From Ancylobacter oerskovii (lineage in GTDB: Bacteria > Pseudomonadota > Alphaproteobacteria > Rhizobiales > Xanthobacteraceae): DNA of 64,000 nucleotides. The notes beneath the pieces are model-generated. The model had not been told where the DNA came from. It ran no database searches and saw only the letters and a list, made by a program, of their open reading frames with translations. The stretch's first letter is position 1. Each line of letters begins with the position of its first letter. Shown one piece after another: positions 39,899-50,016 of this stretch. The stretch is taken from positions 178,778-242,777 of the forward strand of contig NZ_JAHBGB010000023.1 in NCBI RefSeq assembly GCF_018390555.1. Reading direction: 5' to 3'. A program made the position numbers and the translations under genes.

Positions 39899-40912
39899 TC
39901 AGTTGGCGGCGGCGATGAAGCCGGCTTCCTGCATCAGGCCCTTGTGGGTCGCTTCGGCCTTGGTCAGCCAGTCCTTGAACTCGGCGCCGGCCATGAAGGT
40001 CTGGTTGAAGGCGCCGTCCTTCATCAGCTGCTTCCACTCGGGGGTCTCGCGGACCTTCTTGAACAGGTCGACGAAATAGGCGACCTGCTCCTCGGAGACG
40101 CCCGGCGGCATGAAGATGCCGCGCAGCATCACATATTCCACGTCGAGGCCGGCCGACTTGCAGGTCGGGACCGAGGACCAGGACAGGTCGCCGAGGATCT
40201 TGTCGGTGTAGGGCAGCGGCTTGCTGTCGAACACGCAGAGCGGGCGCACCTTGTCGCCGCGCCACTGGGACACCGCCTCGATCGGGTTGTTGACCGTGGA
40301 GTTGACGTGGCCGCCGACCAGCTGCACCGCCACCTCGCCGCCGCCCTTGTAGGGGATGTAGGTCATCTTCTTGCCGAGCGCCTTCTCGACGGCGACGGTG
40401 ATGATCTGGTCTTCCTGCTTGGAGCCGGTGCCGCCCATCTTGAAGGTGCCGTCCGGCGCCGCCTTGATCGCCGCCTCGTATTCCTGCGCGGTCTTGTAGG
40501 GCTCCTGGGCGTTCACCCACAGGATGAACTCGTCCAGCGCCAGCATCGCCACCGGCGTCATGTCCTTCCAGTTGAAGGGAATGCCGGTCGCCAGCGGGGT
40601 GGTGAACAGGTTGGACAGGGTGATGACGATCTTGTGCGGGTTGGCCTTCGAGTTCTTGACGTCGAGGAAGCCTTCGCCGCCGGCGCCGCCGGACTTGTTG
40701 ATGACGATCAGCTGGGTCGGCATCAGTTCGTGCTTGGCGATGATGCCCTGGAGCGTGCGGGCCATCTGGTCGGCGCCGCCGCCGGTGCCGGCCGGGACGA
40801 TGAACTCGACCGGCTTGGTCGGCTTCCACTCCGCCGCCGCCGGCACCATCGACATCGCCGCCAGGCCGAGCGCGGTCAGCGTCCCGAGGCCGAGAGCATG
40901 CAAGTTCTTCAT
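39899..40912 (-). CDS. tctC: Tripartite tricarboxylate transporter binding protein TctC (Bug family)
   Basis: A 337-residue periplasmic binding protein with a Sec signal peptide to about residue 27 (AAA-E). Bug-family marks are KPVEFIVPAGTGGGADQMAR near the mature start and the ligand-site part GGTGSKQEDQI. The ligand is likely an organic di- or tricarboxylate but the family is very broad. AAGGAA precedes the ATG. First gene of tctCBA-gntR. Confidence 0.93.
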   Translation of the reverse strand: MKNLHALGLGTLTALGLAAMSMVPAAAEWKPTKPVEFIVPAGTGGGADQMARTLQGIIAKHELMPTQLIVINKSGGAGGEGFLDVKNSKANPHKIVITLSNLFTTPLATGIPFNWKDMTPVAMLALDEFILWVNAQEPYKTAQEYEAAIKAAPDGTFKMGGTGSKQEDQIITVAVEKALGKKMTYIPYKGGGEVAVQLVGGHVNSTVNNPIEAVSQWRGDKVRPLCVFDSKPLPYTDKILGDLSWSSVPTCKSAGLDVEYVMLRGIFMPPGVSEEQVAYFVDLFKKVRETPEWKQLMKDGAFNQTFMAGAEFKDWLTKAEATHKGLMQEAGFIAAAN

Positions 40913-41641
40913 TTGGCGTTCCTTCCCACGGGGTTTGGTCTCTTGCCGTTCTGTTTCTGACGGCTTTCTTGTTTGGTAATTTTTACTTGGAGCCGCTCGT
41001 CTTCAGGGCGTCGACGACGTTGACGCGAAGTCGAAGCCCATGAGGTGCGGCACAGGGACAGCCGGCTGCTTTGCTTTTGTCTCCGCACCATTCTGTCCTT
41101 GGAATAAGTTGTACCAAGATGCCTGTAATGCCAAGAGATAATTCTAATTTCGTGTGGTGCGACGCAAGGTAAGAAGGCATTACATATTTAATATTCAGGC
41201 ATCTGGTATACCGTTCTTGGTATACGTAATAATTTATATTCCGTTCCGGCATATTCCATTAAGTAACCCATTGCCCGCTCACATATTTCAATTCCCCTGC
41301 GGCGTATTCCCCAGCGTTAGGTGTGCCGAGGCCGGTTGTCCGGTGGATTTCGCCGCTTCGCGTCGGGATCGCCCGCTTGTCGCAATCCCGGCCTTGTTTC
41401 CGCCCGATTATCGGCGCAATGCCGCCGTTGATGTTGCGGCGCAGCAACTTTTTCCGCGCGCGCCTGGTCATTTCCACGCCGGTTCCGGGACCCGGCTCCT
41501 GTCACGGCCCTGCATCCGGCGCGGAGCAGGATGGCGCCCGCCGGCGATGGTGTCGCCGCGCGGAATCGTTTTTGCTACGAGGCGGTGCACGTTCCGGCTG
41601 CGCGGCGGCGTGCCGGCGAAGGTTGAGGGAGAGTCCGTTTC
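40913..41641. other. AT-rich intergenic region between tctC and zwf
   Basis: A 729-base non-coding stretch separating two divergent units. It is strikingly AT-rich between about 41100 and 41290 and contains two GGTATAC boxes (see separate entry) and an interrupted CTTGG...CCAAG element at 41097-41117. Short open frames on both strands have odd composition and no good start sites. It likely holds the tctC promoter and that of zwf. Confidence 0.6.
41203..41226. promoter_or_regulatory. Candidate GntR operator pair upstream of tctC
   Basis: GGTATACC (41205-41212, a perfect palindrome) and TGGTATACG (41218-41226) are spaced 14 bases apart. Palindromes with a central GTATAC are typical targets of FCD-type GntR regulators, and such a gene ends this operon. 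Assignment is inferred. Confidence 0.5.
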
Positions 41642-43117
41642 ATGACCAGTCGCGTTATTCCGGTGGCGCCGTTCGTCATCGCCGTGTTCGGTGCCACCGG
41701 CGACCTCTCGCGGCGCAAGCTGCTGCCGGCGCTCTATCATCGCGACATTGACGGGCAGTTGCCGGCCGAGGCCACGATCATCGGCGTGTCGCGGCGCCCG
41801 CTGAGCGACGAGGATTTCCGCGCCTTCGCCCTGCAGGCGCTCCACGATCACATCCCGGCCGCCGAGCTGCAGCCGGAGCTGGTGGAGCGTTTCCTCGCCC
41901 GCATCAGCTATGTCTCCGCCGATGCCGGGCGCGAGGAGGGCTGGGACAAGCTCGCCGAGCGCATGAAGGCGGCAGGCGAGCGCATCAAGGTCTATTATCT
42001 CGCCACGGCGCCGGAGCTGTTCGGGCCGATCTGCGAGAAGCTCGGCAAATACGGCCTCGCCGAGGACGGGCGGGTGGTGATCGAGAAGCCGATCGGCAAG
42101 GATCTCGCCTCGGCGCTGGCGCTGAATGCCGAGATCGGCCGCATCTTCCCGGAAGACCGCGTCTACCGCATCGATCACTATCTCGGTAAGGAGACGGTGC
42201 AGAACCTGATGGCGCTGCGCTTCGCCAACGCGCTGTTCGAGCCGCTGTGGAACAGCGCCCATATCGACCATGTGCAGATCACCGTCGCCGAGGCGCTCGG
42301 CGTCGAGGAGCGCGCCGGCTATTACGACACCGCCGGCGCCATGCGCGACATGGTGCAGAATCACATGCTGCAGCTGTTGTGCCTCGTCGCCATGGAGCCG
42401 CCCTCCTCGCTCGACGCCGATGCGGTGCGCGACGAGAAGCTGAAGGTGCTGCGCGCGCTGAAGCCCATAGACGACCAGAACGCCGGCACCCTCACCGTGC
42501 GCGGCCAGTACCGCGCCGGCGCCTCGGCGGGCGGCGCGGTGCCGGGCTATCTGGAGGAGCTCGGCTCCTCGCGCAGCCAGACCGAGACCTATGTCGCGCT
42601 CAAGGCCGAGGTCGGCAACTGGCGCTGGGCCGGAGTGCCCTTCTATCTGCGCACCGGCAAGCGCCTTGCCTCGCGGGTCTCGGAGATCGTGGTCGAGTTC
42701 AAGCCGGTGCCGCATTCGGTGTTCGGCGCCAATGTCGGGCCGATCGAATCCAACCGCCTGGTCATCCGCCTGCAGCCGGACGAGGGCGTGAAGCTGTGGC
42801 TGATGATCAAGGATCCCGGCCCCGGCGGCATCCGCCTCACCCATGTGCCGCTGGACATGAGCTTCGCCAAGGCGTTCAAGGTGAGGAACCCGGACGCCTA
42901 TGAGCGGCTCATCCTCGATGTGGTGCGCGGCAACCAGACGCTGTTCATGCGCCGCGACGAGGTGCAGGCGGCATGGGAGTGGGTGGACCCGATCCTGGAC
43001 GCCTGGCGCAATGCCAAGGAGCCGCCGCGGCCCTACACCGCCGGCACCTGGGGGCCTTCCGCCTCCATCGCGCTGATCGAGCGCGACGGCCGGACGTGGC
43101 TGGAAGACGGCGCGTGA
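41642..43117 (+). CDS. zwf: Glucose-6-phosphate 1-dehydrogenase
   Basis: A 491-residue enzyme oxidising glucose 6-phosphate to 6-phosphogluconolactone with NADP+. The nucleotide-binding FGATGDLSRRKLLPALY is at the start, the active-site RIDHYLGKE at about 176-184 and the EKP at about 147-149. GGGAGAG lies upstream of the ATG. It is first in zwf-pgl-edd, feeding the Entner-Doudoroff route. Confidence 0.97.
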   Translation: MTSRVIPVAPFVIAVFGATGDLSRRKLLPALYHRDIDGQLPAEATIIGVSRRPLSDEDFRAFALQALHDHIPAAELQPELVERFLARISYVSADAGREEGWDKLAERMKAAGERIKVYYLATAPELFGPICEKLGKYGLAEDGRVVIEKPIGKDLASALALNAEIGRIFPEDRVYRIDHYLGKETVQNLMALRFANALFEPLWNSAHIDHVQITVAEALGVEERAGYYDTAGAMRDMVQNHMLQLLCLVAMEPPSSLDADAVRDEKLKVLRALKPIDDQNAGTLTVRGQYRAGASAGGAVPGYLEELGSSRSQTETYVALKAEVGNWRWAGVPFYLRTGKRLASRVSEIVVEFKPVPHSVFGANVGPIESNRLVIRLQPDEGVKLWLMIKDPGPGGIRLTHVPLDMSFAKAFKVRNPDAYERLILDVVRGNQTLFMRRDEVQAAWEWVDPILDAWRNAKEPPRPYTAGTWGPSASIALIERDGRTWLEDGA

Positions 43118-43165
43118 GGCGGCCGCCCGGGAAAGACTGAGCGCGACGCCGCAGAGGATGATGAC

Positions 43166-43867
43166 GTGACCGACACTCCTGCCCTTCGCCTGTTCCCCGA
43201 CGGGCTCGCCCTCGCCGAGGCGCTGGCCGATTTCGTCGCCGGCAAGCTCGCCGCCCGCGTCGCCCGCGACGGCGGGGCGAGCCTCGCCGTGTCCGGCGGG
43301 CGGACGCCGACCCGCTTCTTCGAGGCGCTGTCGCGCCGCGACCTGCCCTGGGCGAAGATCGGCATCACCCTCGTCGACGAGCGTTGGGTGCGCGAGACCT
43401 CGGACCGCTCCAATGCCCGGCTGGTGCGCGAGCACCTGCTCAAGGGCCCGGCGGCGGCGGCGCGCTTCGTGCCGCTCGCCAATGACGCGCCGACGCCGGA
43501 GGACGGCTTCTTCGCCATCAACGAGGCGCTGGAGGATCTCTACTGGCCGCTGGCCTGCGCGGTGCTCGGCATGGGCGAGGACGGGCACACCGCCTCCTTC
43601 TTCCCCGGCGGCGACCGCCTGTCCGAGGCGCTGGACCCGGAGGGCACGCTCGGCCTGCTGCCGATGCGCGCGCCGGGCGCCGGCGAGCCGCGCCTCACCC
43701 TCACCCTGCCGGTGCTGCTGGCGGCGGATGGCCTGGCGCTCCATATCGAGGGGGAGGCCAAGCGTCCGGTGCTGCAGGCGGCGCTGGCCGATGGGCCCGT
43801 GGAGGAGATGCCGGTACGTGCCGTGCTGCGCGCGGCCCGTGCGCCCGACATCTTCTGGTGTCCCTGA
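43166..43867 (+). CDS. pgl: 6-phosphogluconolactonase
   Basis: A 233-residue enzyme that hydrolyses 6-phosphogluconolactone. Visible are [16 protein letters not shown], the VDERWV motif, NARLVREHL and [14 protein letters not shown], in the order of the DevB/NagB-like family. GTG start at 43166 with GAGGA upstream. It lies 48 bases after zwf and 37 before edd. Confidence 0.95.
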   Translation: MTDTPALRLFPDGLALAEALADFVAGKLAARVARDGGASLAVSGGRTPTRFFEALSRRDLPWAKIGITLVDERWVRETSDRSNARLVREHLLKGPAAAARFVPLANDAPTPEDGFFAINEALEDLYWPLACAVLGMGEDGHTASFFPGGDRLSEALDPEGTLGLLPMRAPGAGEPRLTLTLPVLLAADGLALHIEGEAKRPVLQAALADGPVEEMPVRAVLRAARAPDIFWCP

Positions 43868-43904
43868 CCGCCGTCCGAACCCGTCACGTCCCGAGGAGAT
43901 CCGC

Positions 43905-45749
43905 ATGGCCGGAACCGTTCAATCGTCCAGCGTGAAGCCCCGCCTCGGCGAGATCACCGAGCGCATCGTCCGCCGCTCGCACGACAGCCGCTCGCGTTAT
44001 CTCGACCGCATCGCCGCCGCCGCCGAGAAGGGGCCGAGCCGGCAAAAGCTCGGCTGCGCCAACCAGGCGCACGGCTTCGCCGCCTGCGGGCCGGGCGACA
44101 AGGCGATGCTGCGCGAGGGCGCCGGCGTCAATCTCGGCATCGTCACGGCCTATAACGACATGCTCTCGGCCCACCAGCCCTATGAGCGCTACCCGGACCT
44201 CATCCGCGCCGCGGCGCGGGCGGCGGGCGGCGTCGCGCAGGTGGCCGGCGGCGTGCCGGCGATGTGCGACGGCGTCACCCAGGGCGAGGCCGGCATGGAG
44301 CTGTCGCTGTTCTCGCGCGACGTCATCGCGCTGTCGACCGCGGTGGCGCTGTCGCACCAGACCTTCGATTCGTCGGTCTATCTCGGCATCTGCGACAAGA
44401 TCGTGCCGGGCCTGGTCATCGGCGCGCTGTCCTTCGGCCACCTGCCGGCGGTGTTCATCCCCGCGGGGCCGATGACCTCGGGCCTTTCAAATGACGACAA
44501 GGCGAAGATCCGCCAGCTCTTCGCCGAGGGCAAGGTCGGCCGCGACGCGCTGCTCGAGGCCGAGAGCCAAGCCTATCACGGGCCGGGCACCTGCACCTTC
44601 TACGGCACCGCCAACACCAACCAGATGATGATGGAGATCATGGGCCTGCATCTGCCCGGCGCCTCCTTCGTCAACCCGAACACCCCGTTGCGCGACGCGC
44701 TCACCACCGCCGCCGCCGAGCGGGCGATGGCGATGACGGCGCTGGGCAACGATTATCGCCCGGTCGGGCGCATGCTGGACGAGCGGGCCTTCGTCAACGG
44801 CATTGTCGGCCTGCACGCCACCGGCGGCTCCACCAACCACACCATGCATGTGGTGGCGATGGCGGCGGCGGCGGGCATCGTGCTCACCTGGGACGATTTC
44901 TCCGAGCTCGCCGACATCACGCCGCTGCTGTGCCGCGTCTATCCCAACGGCAAGGCCGACGTGAACCATTTCCACGCCGCCGGCGGCATGGCCTTCGTCA
45001 TCCGCGAGCTGCTGTCGGACGGCCTGCTGCATCGGGACGTCGAGACGGTGTGGGGCTCTGGCCTCGATGCCTATACGCTGGAGCCGAAGCTCACCTCCGA
45101 GGGCACGCTGGACTGGCGCGACGGCGCGCGGGAAAGCGGCGACGAGAACGTGGTGCGCCCGGCCTCGCGCCCGTTCCAGGCGACCGGCGGGCTCAAGCTG
45201 CTCTCCGGCGATCTCGGCCGCGCGGTGATCAAGACCTCGGCCATCGCCGCCGAGCGCCACATCATCGAGGCGCCGGCAAAAGTGTTCCACTCGCAGGAGG
45301 AGTTGCAGCGCGCCTTCAAGGCCGGCACGCTCACCGGCGATTTCGTCGCGGTGGTGCGCTATCAGGGCCCGAAGGCCAACGGCATGCCGGAGCTGCACAA
45401 GCTGATGCCGCCGCTCGGCGTGCTGCAGGATCGCGGGCAGAAGGTGGCGCTCGTCACCGATGGGCGGCTGTCCGGCGCCTCCGGCAAGGTGCCGGCCGCC
45501 ATCCACGTCACCCCCGAGGCGGCCGATGGCGGCGCCATCGCGCGGATCCGCGAGGGCGACATCGTGCGCGTCGATGCCGTCGCCGGCACGCTCACCGTGA
45601 AGGTCGACCCGGCGGAATGGGCGGCGCGCGAGCCGGCTACCGCCGATCTCGCTCCCAGCCATTGGGGCGTGGGGCGCGAATTGTTCGGCTCGTTCCGGGC
45701 GGCGGTGGGCACCGCCGACACCGGCGCCACCATCTTCGCGGTGGCGTGA
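43905..45749 (+). CDS. edd: 6-phosphogluconate dehydratase
   Basis: A 614-residue [4Fe-4S] dehydratase of the IlvD/Edd family, producing 2-keto-3-deoxy-6-phosphogluconate. Cluster cysteines occur in the order expected: [36 protein letters not shown] and [15 protein letters not shown] 43905 follows GAGGAG. The partner aldolase eda is not in this window. The stretch after the stop carries palindromic repeats. Confidence 0.95.
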   Translation: MAGTVQSSSVKPRLGEITERIVRRSHDSRSRYLDRIAAAAEKGPSRQKLGCANQAHGFAACGPGDKAMLREGAGVNLGIVTAYNDMLSAHQPYERYPDLIRAAARAAGGVAQVAGGVPAMCDGVTQGEAGMELSLFSRDVIALSTAVALSHQTFDSSVYLGICDKIVPGLVIGALSFGHLPAVFIPAGPMTSGLSNDDKAKIRQLFAEGKVGRDALLEAESQAYHGPGTCTFYGTANTNQMMMEIMGLHLPGASFVNPNTPLRDALTTAAAERAMAMTALGNDYRPVGRMLDERAFVNGIVGLHATGGSTNHTMHVVAMAAAAGIVLTWDDFSELADITPLLCRVYPNGKADVNHFHAAGGMAFVIRELLSDGLLHRDVETVWGSGLDAYTLEPKLTSEGTLDWRDGARESGDENVVRPASRPFQATGGLKLLSGDLGRAVIKTSAIAAERHIIEAPAKVFHSQEELQRAFKAGTLTGDFVAVVRYQGPKANGMPELHKLMPPLGVLQDRGQKVALVTDGRLSGASGKVPAAIHVTPEAADGGAIARIREGDIVRVDAVAGTLTVKVDPAEWAAREPATADLAPSHWGVGRELFGSFRAAVGTADTGATIFAVA

Positions 45750-45785
45750 GCGAGACTAGCTCCGTTCGACGAAGTGTCCTCGATG

Positions 45786-45982
45786 TCCCTCTCTCCGATG
45801 GGGAGAGGGAATCTCTCTACCTGCCACCCCTGTCCGGGAGGGCAGCGGTAGGGGTCGTCGACTGCCTTTCCTTTCCTCTCCCCGTTGGGGAGAGGTGGCC
45901 CGGTAGCGGGTCGGTGAGGGGGGACGCGCTCGGGAAGCGTCGAAGACCCCTCACCCCAACCCTCTCCCCGATGGGGAGAGGG
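45786..45982. repeat. Three palindromic 'CCTCTCCCC' elements after edd
   Basis: TCCCTCTC...GGGGAGAGGGA at 45786-45810, CCTCTCCCC...GGGGAGAGG at 45875-45895 and CCCTCTCCCC...GGGGAGAGGG at 45960-45982 each form a hairpin. The second and third also face each other through GTGAGGGG/CCCCTCACCCCAACC, making a longer inverted unit. They share sequence with the copy at 3456. Typical intergenic repeats of this bacterial order; here they end the edd transcript and that of the convergent gene. Confidence 0.8.
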
Positions 45983-46021
45983 AGCAACCTCATGCTACTA
46001 TGCTTCCTTCGGGAGCCGCCC

Positions 46022-47086
46022 TCAGTAAAGCGGCCCGATCTTGCCGAGCGGGATCAGACCAAGTGCCACCCGCCCGTCGCGGAACACGAAGGGGAAGGCG
46101 CTGGCCTTGGCGCCGTCGAGGGTGGTGGGCATCCCCGCCGCCATCAGCAGCGGCGCCAGCGAGGTGGCCTGTTCCGGCAGCAGGCCGGAGCCGCCCAGCG
46201 CCGCCATCAACCCCTGCGGATTGGCGACCGCCAAAGTGAGGGCGCCGTTCGGCCGCCGCTCGGCGTCGAGGCCGACATCGCCGGTGGCGTTCATCACCCC
46301 GCCGCCGGCGGAAAGCTTGGCCACCTCGATCTTCACCTTGCCGCCGGCCTGCTGCCACAGCCGCAGGCGCTCGGCCACCGGCATGGCCTGGAAGGGCGGC
46401 ACCTGCGAGATGGTCGCCTGCAGTTCGGCGTCGGCCGCCGCCTGGGTGCCGCCGCCCAGCGCGCCGCTGCCGGCCGCCTTCAGGCCGATGGCGAGGTCGA
46501 GCGTGTTGCCGTCGGCGCCGGGATGGTGGCGGGCATGCAATTCGGCATGGCGGGCGAAGAACAGCGGCCGGCCGCCCTCGGTCAGCACATAGTCGTTGGC
46601 GGAGGTCGAGACGCGGTCGACCACGCCGCCGGAACCGACCGCGCTCACCTGCAGCAGCGACCAGTTGGCCTCGATGCTGCGGCCGGCGGCGGCTTCCTTC
46701 AGCACCGAGGGACCCTGGAACTCGGCGATGATGTGGCGGGGATTCCAGACCTGCGCCACCGCATGGGCGCGCGCCGCCGACCACTGCCACGGATCCGGGC
46801 CGGTGAAGGCGACGCTCGGCTGGGCGCAGATCAGTTCGAAGCGGAAGGGGAAGCCGGTCAGCCGCCGGTCGGCGCAGCTCCATTGCCGGCCGGCCGCCGC
46901 CTCATTGGCGATCCAGCTGTCGATTTCCTGCTCGGCGCGGCCGGCGGCGTAGAACCAGGCGGCGGTCCAGCCGATGCCCGCGAGCACGAACAGCGCCAGC
47001 GGCAGGACCACCCAGAGCGAGGAGCGGCGACCGGGAGCGGGAGGCGTTCCGTCGGCGGAGGCGGCGGCACGGTCGGGTTCGGTCAT
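46022..47086 (-). CDS. DUF2125-domain protein, membrane-anchored
   Basis: A 354-residue protein with a cytoplasmic N-terminus of about 24 residues, one membrane helix ([21 protein letters not shown]) and a large periplasmic DUF2125 domain. Typical DUF2125 segments are [20 protein letters not shown] and [20 protein letters not shown] at the end. The family is specific to Alphaproteobacteria and has no known function; the fold is thought to be beta-rich envelope-exposed. ATG at 47086. It converges on edd. Confidence 0.85.
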   Translation of the reverse strand: MTEPDRAAASADGTPPAPGRRSSLWVVLPLALFVLAGIGWTAAWFYAAGRAEQEIDSWIANEAAAGRQWSCADRRLTGFPFRFELICAQPSVAFTGPDPWQWSAARAHAVAQVWNPRHIIAEFQGPSVLKEAAAGRSIEANWSLLQVSAVGSGGVVDRVSTSANDYVLTEGGRPLFFARHAELHARHHPGADGNTLDLAIGLKAAGSGALGGGTQAAADAELQATISQVPPFQAMPVAERLRLWQQAGGKVKIEVAKLSAGGGVMNATGDVGLDAERRPNGALTLAVANPQGLMAALGGSGLLPEQATSLAPLLMAAGMPTTLDGAKASAFPFVFRDGRVALGLIPLGKIGPLY

Positions 47087-47323
47087 CGGTCTGGTCTCCT
47101 GCACGGCCCCTGGCACCGCGTGCCCTTTGGCCTGCCATTGCGTCACCGGTGCGGCGGCCGGCACGGGCCGCCGCCCGACCGGATATCGCGTTCCGCCCGC
47201 CGCGTTAAGAGCCGAGCGGGGCGGTAGCGCCGTCTCCGGGCGGTTGCCATTCCCCCGGTGATGGCGATACTGGCCCCGTCGCGAGACATGCCGAATGCCG
47301 AGGACACGAAGCGGGAGGCCTGG

Positions 47324-47647
47324 ATGGACACGCGCATTTGTCGCCGGATCGGGACCGGGACGATGGTCGTCGCGGCGATCGTCGCGACGATGATGACCGG
47401 CCCGGTCCGGGCGCAGACACCCGGTGCCGGCGACGGCACGGGTCCCAATCCGCCGGCTTCCACCCCGCCTGGCAATGCCGCCGGAACCCCGCCCTCGGCT
47501 CCGTCCTCCTCCGGCACGGCGCCGAATCAGCTCGGCAACGGGGTGGTGAAGCCGCCGCCGGGCCCGCCGCCGGAGGGAGACGCCACGCAGGCGCCGCTGC
47601 CGGATTGCACGCCGCCGAAATGCGGCACGCCGCAGATCATGCAATAG
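47324..47647 (+). CDS. Small secreted proline-rich protein
   Basis: A 107-residue protein with a signal peptide (VVAAIVATMMTGPVRA then Q at about residue 29) and a mature part of low complexity rich in proline, glycine and threonine, ending with two cysteines (LPDCTPPKCGTPQIMQ) that could form a disulphide. GGGAGG lies six bases before the ATG at 47324, which supports it as real. No homology recognised. Confidence 0.55.
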   Translation: MDTRICRRIGTGTMVVAAIVATMMTGPVRAQTPGAGDGTGPNPPASTPPGNAAGTPPSAPSSSGTAPNQLGNGVVKPPPGPPPEGDATQAPLPDCTPPKCGTPQIMQ

Positions 47648-48002
47648 GCCGGCATCCCCGCGCGATCGGGAGCGCCTTGCGAGGAGCCGGCGCCTCCGGG
47701 CGACCATGCGAGGCCGACCGTTCAGCCTTCACCGCCCGTGCCGTGCGCCCATCCCGGTTGGCGGCGGCCGGCATCCCGCAGGCCGTCCGCGGGTCCCGCA
47801 AGGCCGGCGGAAAGGCCGACGGTTTCTTCTCCCGCATCCCCCGTCGCGGTCCCCGCGCGGCCATCCCCGGGGTTCCGTCCCCGAACGGGTGCGCGCCGTC
47901 GATCGGTACTTCCGCGCCGTCGCCGCCGATGCCAGCATCGCGAATCGGCGACGCCCGTGCGGCGCGCCCGGCGTTAGGATCGAGCGGCGTTTGGATCGAG
48001 AC
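47648..48002. other. Intergenic stretch upstream of the ChaC-like gene
   Basis: 355 bases of GC-rich DNA in which I see no convincing gene. Frames remain open only because of composition. It presumably contains the promoter of the ChaC-like gene. Confidence 0.5.
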
Positions 48003-48554
48003 ATGGCATCCCTTCCTTCTTCCGCCCGCGAGGCGGCCACCGATCTCTGGGTGTTCGGCTATGGCTCGTTGATGTGGAATCCCGGCTTCGAGCATGAGGA
48101 AAGCGTCCCGGCCCGGCTCATCGGGGCGCATCGCTCGCTCTGCGTGCTGTCGGTGCACTGGCGTGGCACGGCGGAGCGTCCGGGGCTGGTGCTGGGGCTG
48201 GACCGGGGCGGCAGCTGCATCGGCCTCGCCTTCCGGGTCGCCGCGGCGCGGGCGGACGCGACGGTCGCCTATCTGCGCGAGCGCGAGCAGGTGACCAACA
48301 TCTACCGGGAAAGCACCCGCCGGGTGTGGCTGCGCGACGGCAGCGCGCGCAGCGTGCCGGCGCTGGCCTTTCTGGTGGATCGCGGCCATGCGCAATATGC
48401 GGGAGCGATGGCGCCGGAGCAGCGGCTGCATCTGGTGCGGCAGGGCCATGGCATTGGCGGGCCGAATGTCGATTATGTCCGCGCCACCGCCCGCCACCTC
48501 GCCGAGCTCGGCATTCCCGATGCGGAGCTGGAATGGATGGCCGCCCGGCTGTAG
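48003..48554 (+). CDS. ChaC-like gamma-glutamylcyclotransferase
   Basis: A 183-residue protein of the ChaC family, which degrades glutathione to 5-oxoproline and Cys-Gly in the cytoplasm. The substrate-binding loop is VFGYGSLMWNPGFEHEES, followed by HWRGTAERPGLVLGL and the region around YLREREQ holding the catalytic glutamate. The end RATARHLAELGIPDAELEWM matches the family. Start at ATG 48003, at the beginning of the domain. The last 45 bases resemble the core of the repeat array that follows. Confidence 0.88.
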   Translation: MASLPSSAREAATDLWVFGYGSLMWNPGFEHEESVPARLIGAHRSLCVLSVHWRGTAERPGLVLGLDRGGSCIGLAFRVAAARADATVAYLREREQVTNIYRESTRRVWLRDGSARSVPALAFLVDRGHAQYAGAMAPEQRLHLVRQGHGIGGPNVDYVRATARHLAELGIPDAELEWMAARL

Positions 48555-49600
48555 CCGCAGGGTGTAGGGCCAGGTGCGAACCCATGATGATTCCGACCCC
48601 TTCGGGTATGCCGCTGCAGAACTGGAAGGAATGGCCGCGGCTGTAACAGCTGGGAAGGACGGGTCGGGCGGCGGACGTCAGATCCTCTCCGAAGCTGCGG
48701 CCATCCGTGCCCGCCGGGCATGTCGTCGCAAACTGGAATGGATGGCCGCGCGGTTCTGGCCGCAGGGCCATCGCATGGTTAGGCAGGACGGCGGATGAAG
48801 GGTCATCCCCGTACCTGTGGTGTTCCCGCGCGCTGCCGGCATGCCGCTGAAAGGGATGACCGCACGGCTCCAGCCGTAGAGCTGCCGTGACGGCCGGGAA
48901 GGATGGCGGACGCGGGGGCAGGTCCGAACCTGCGGTGGTCCCCGCGCCGCCGGGTATCCCGTCGCAGGCTGGAAGGGATGGCCACGGCTATAACGGCCGA
49001 AGGGCGATAACGCTTGGGCAGGACGGCGGACGTCAGATCATCTCCCTCCGAATCTGCGGTCATCCGCGTCCCGCTGGGCATGCCGCCGCAAGCTGAAACA
49101 GATGACCGCGCGGCTATAGCGCACGAGAGCTGCAACGGCCGAGAAGGGCAGATGCCAATCACGTCCGAACCTGCGGTGGTCCCCGCGCCGCCGGGTATCC
49201 CGTCGCAGGCTGGAAGGGATGGCCATGGCTATAACGGCCGAAGGGCGATAACGCCTGGGCAGGGCGGCGGACGTCAGATCATGTCCCTCGGAATCTGCGG
49301 TCATCCGCATCCGCGAGCATGCCGCCACAAGCTGAAACAGATGACCGCGCGGCTATAGCGTACGAGAGCCGCAACGGCCGGGAAGGGCGGATGCCAAGTC
49401 ACGTCCGGACCTGCGGTAGTCTCCACGCCGCCGGGTATCCCGTCGCAGGCTGGTAGGGATGGCTGCGGTTATAAAGGCCGAAGGATCACAACGCGCGGGG
49501 AGGACGGCGGCTGCGGGGTCGGGTCTGAACCTGTGGCAGTCAGCGCCCTGCCGGGCATGCCGCGCAAGCTGAAAGGGATGGCCGCGCCGCATGGTTCATC
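48510..49600. repeat. Degenerate tandem array with about 120-bp period, beginning in the 3' end of the ChaC-like gene
   Basis: A core like GG(C/T)ATGCCGCCGCAAGCTG followed by GAAGGGATGGCCGCGCGGCT recurs at 48510 (inside the gene), 48605, 48717, 48838, 48953, 49077, 49194, 49316, 49434 and 49554; steps are 95, 112, 121, 115, 124, 117, 122, 118 and 120. From 48922 on the units alternate in two types, giving a higher-order unit of about 240 bp repeated nearly three times, the first two copies being very similar. Conserved pieces between cores include GTCCGAACCTGCGGTGGTCC and GGACGGCGGACGTCAGATCA. No CRISPR-like short repeat/spacer pattern. Open frames within it exist on both strands because the period is a multiple of three. 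Confidence 0.85.
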
Positions 49601-50016
49601 TCACGCGGGCCACCAAGGCACGAATTTCCTCCGTTCGATCCCGCTCTCGGCCGCGCGTCGAATGCAGGAGATTTCCCCTCACACGCCGGATGGAACCGGA
49701 GAGAGCGATCGGCCGCCGCGCGTCATTCCTCCGTCGCGCCGCGCCGTGCGATGAAGCCGCTACGGCCCCTCCTCCGGCGATGGGACTGGCGGTGATGGAG
49801 AGGCCGGGCTCCCGTCCCACCGTTCAGGGCTTCCCTGTCCGGTAGTCGCCGAAACAGCCCGTGGCGAGCCGGCGCGGGCGCGGTCTCCCGTTGATCCCGC
49901 AATCGCGGGAGGGCGTCGCCCGGCCGGGCGGCTGCCGGCGCTCACACCCCAGAGCCAGGGCATCGAGAGCCGCGCGACCGGTGAGCTTCATCGGTCCCGC
50001 GCGGTCCCCCCGAGGC
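49601..50016. other. Intergenic stretch after the repeat array
   Basis: 416 bases with no gene, RNA or clear repeat that I can support. A few open frames have arginine/proline-rich composition and no ribosome binding sites. Confidence 0.5.

Noticed and set aside
41154..41645. 163-residue open frame before zwf
   Set aside because: Runs through the AT-rich control region and overlaps the zwf start; odd composition and no ribosome site.
48555..49592. Short open frames on both strands in the tandem array (e.g. 119 residues at 48803-49162)
   Set aside because: They repeat with the DNA period, which is a multiple of three, and lack ribosome binding sites; better explained as repeat DNA.
48510..49600. 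CRISPR array
   Set aside because: Repeat units are about 120 bp, degenerate, alternate in two types and have no distinct spacers; no cas gene is nearby.
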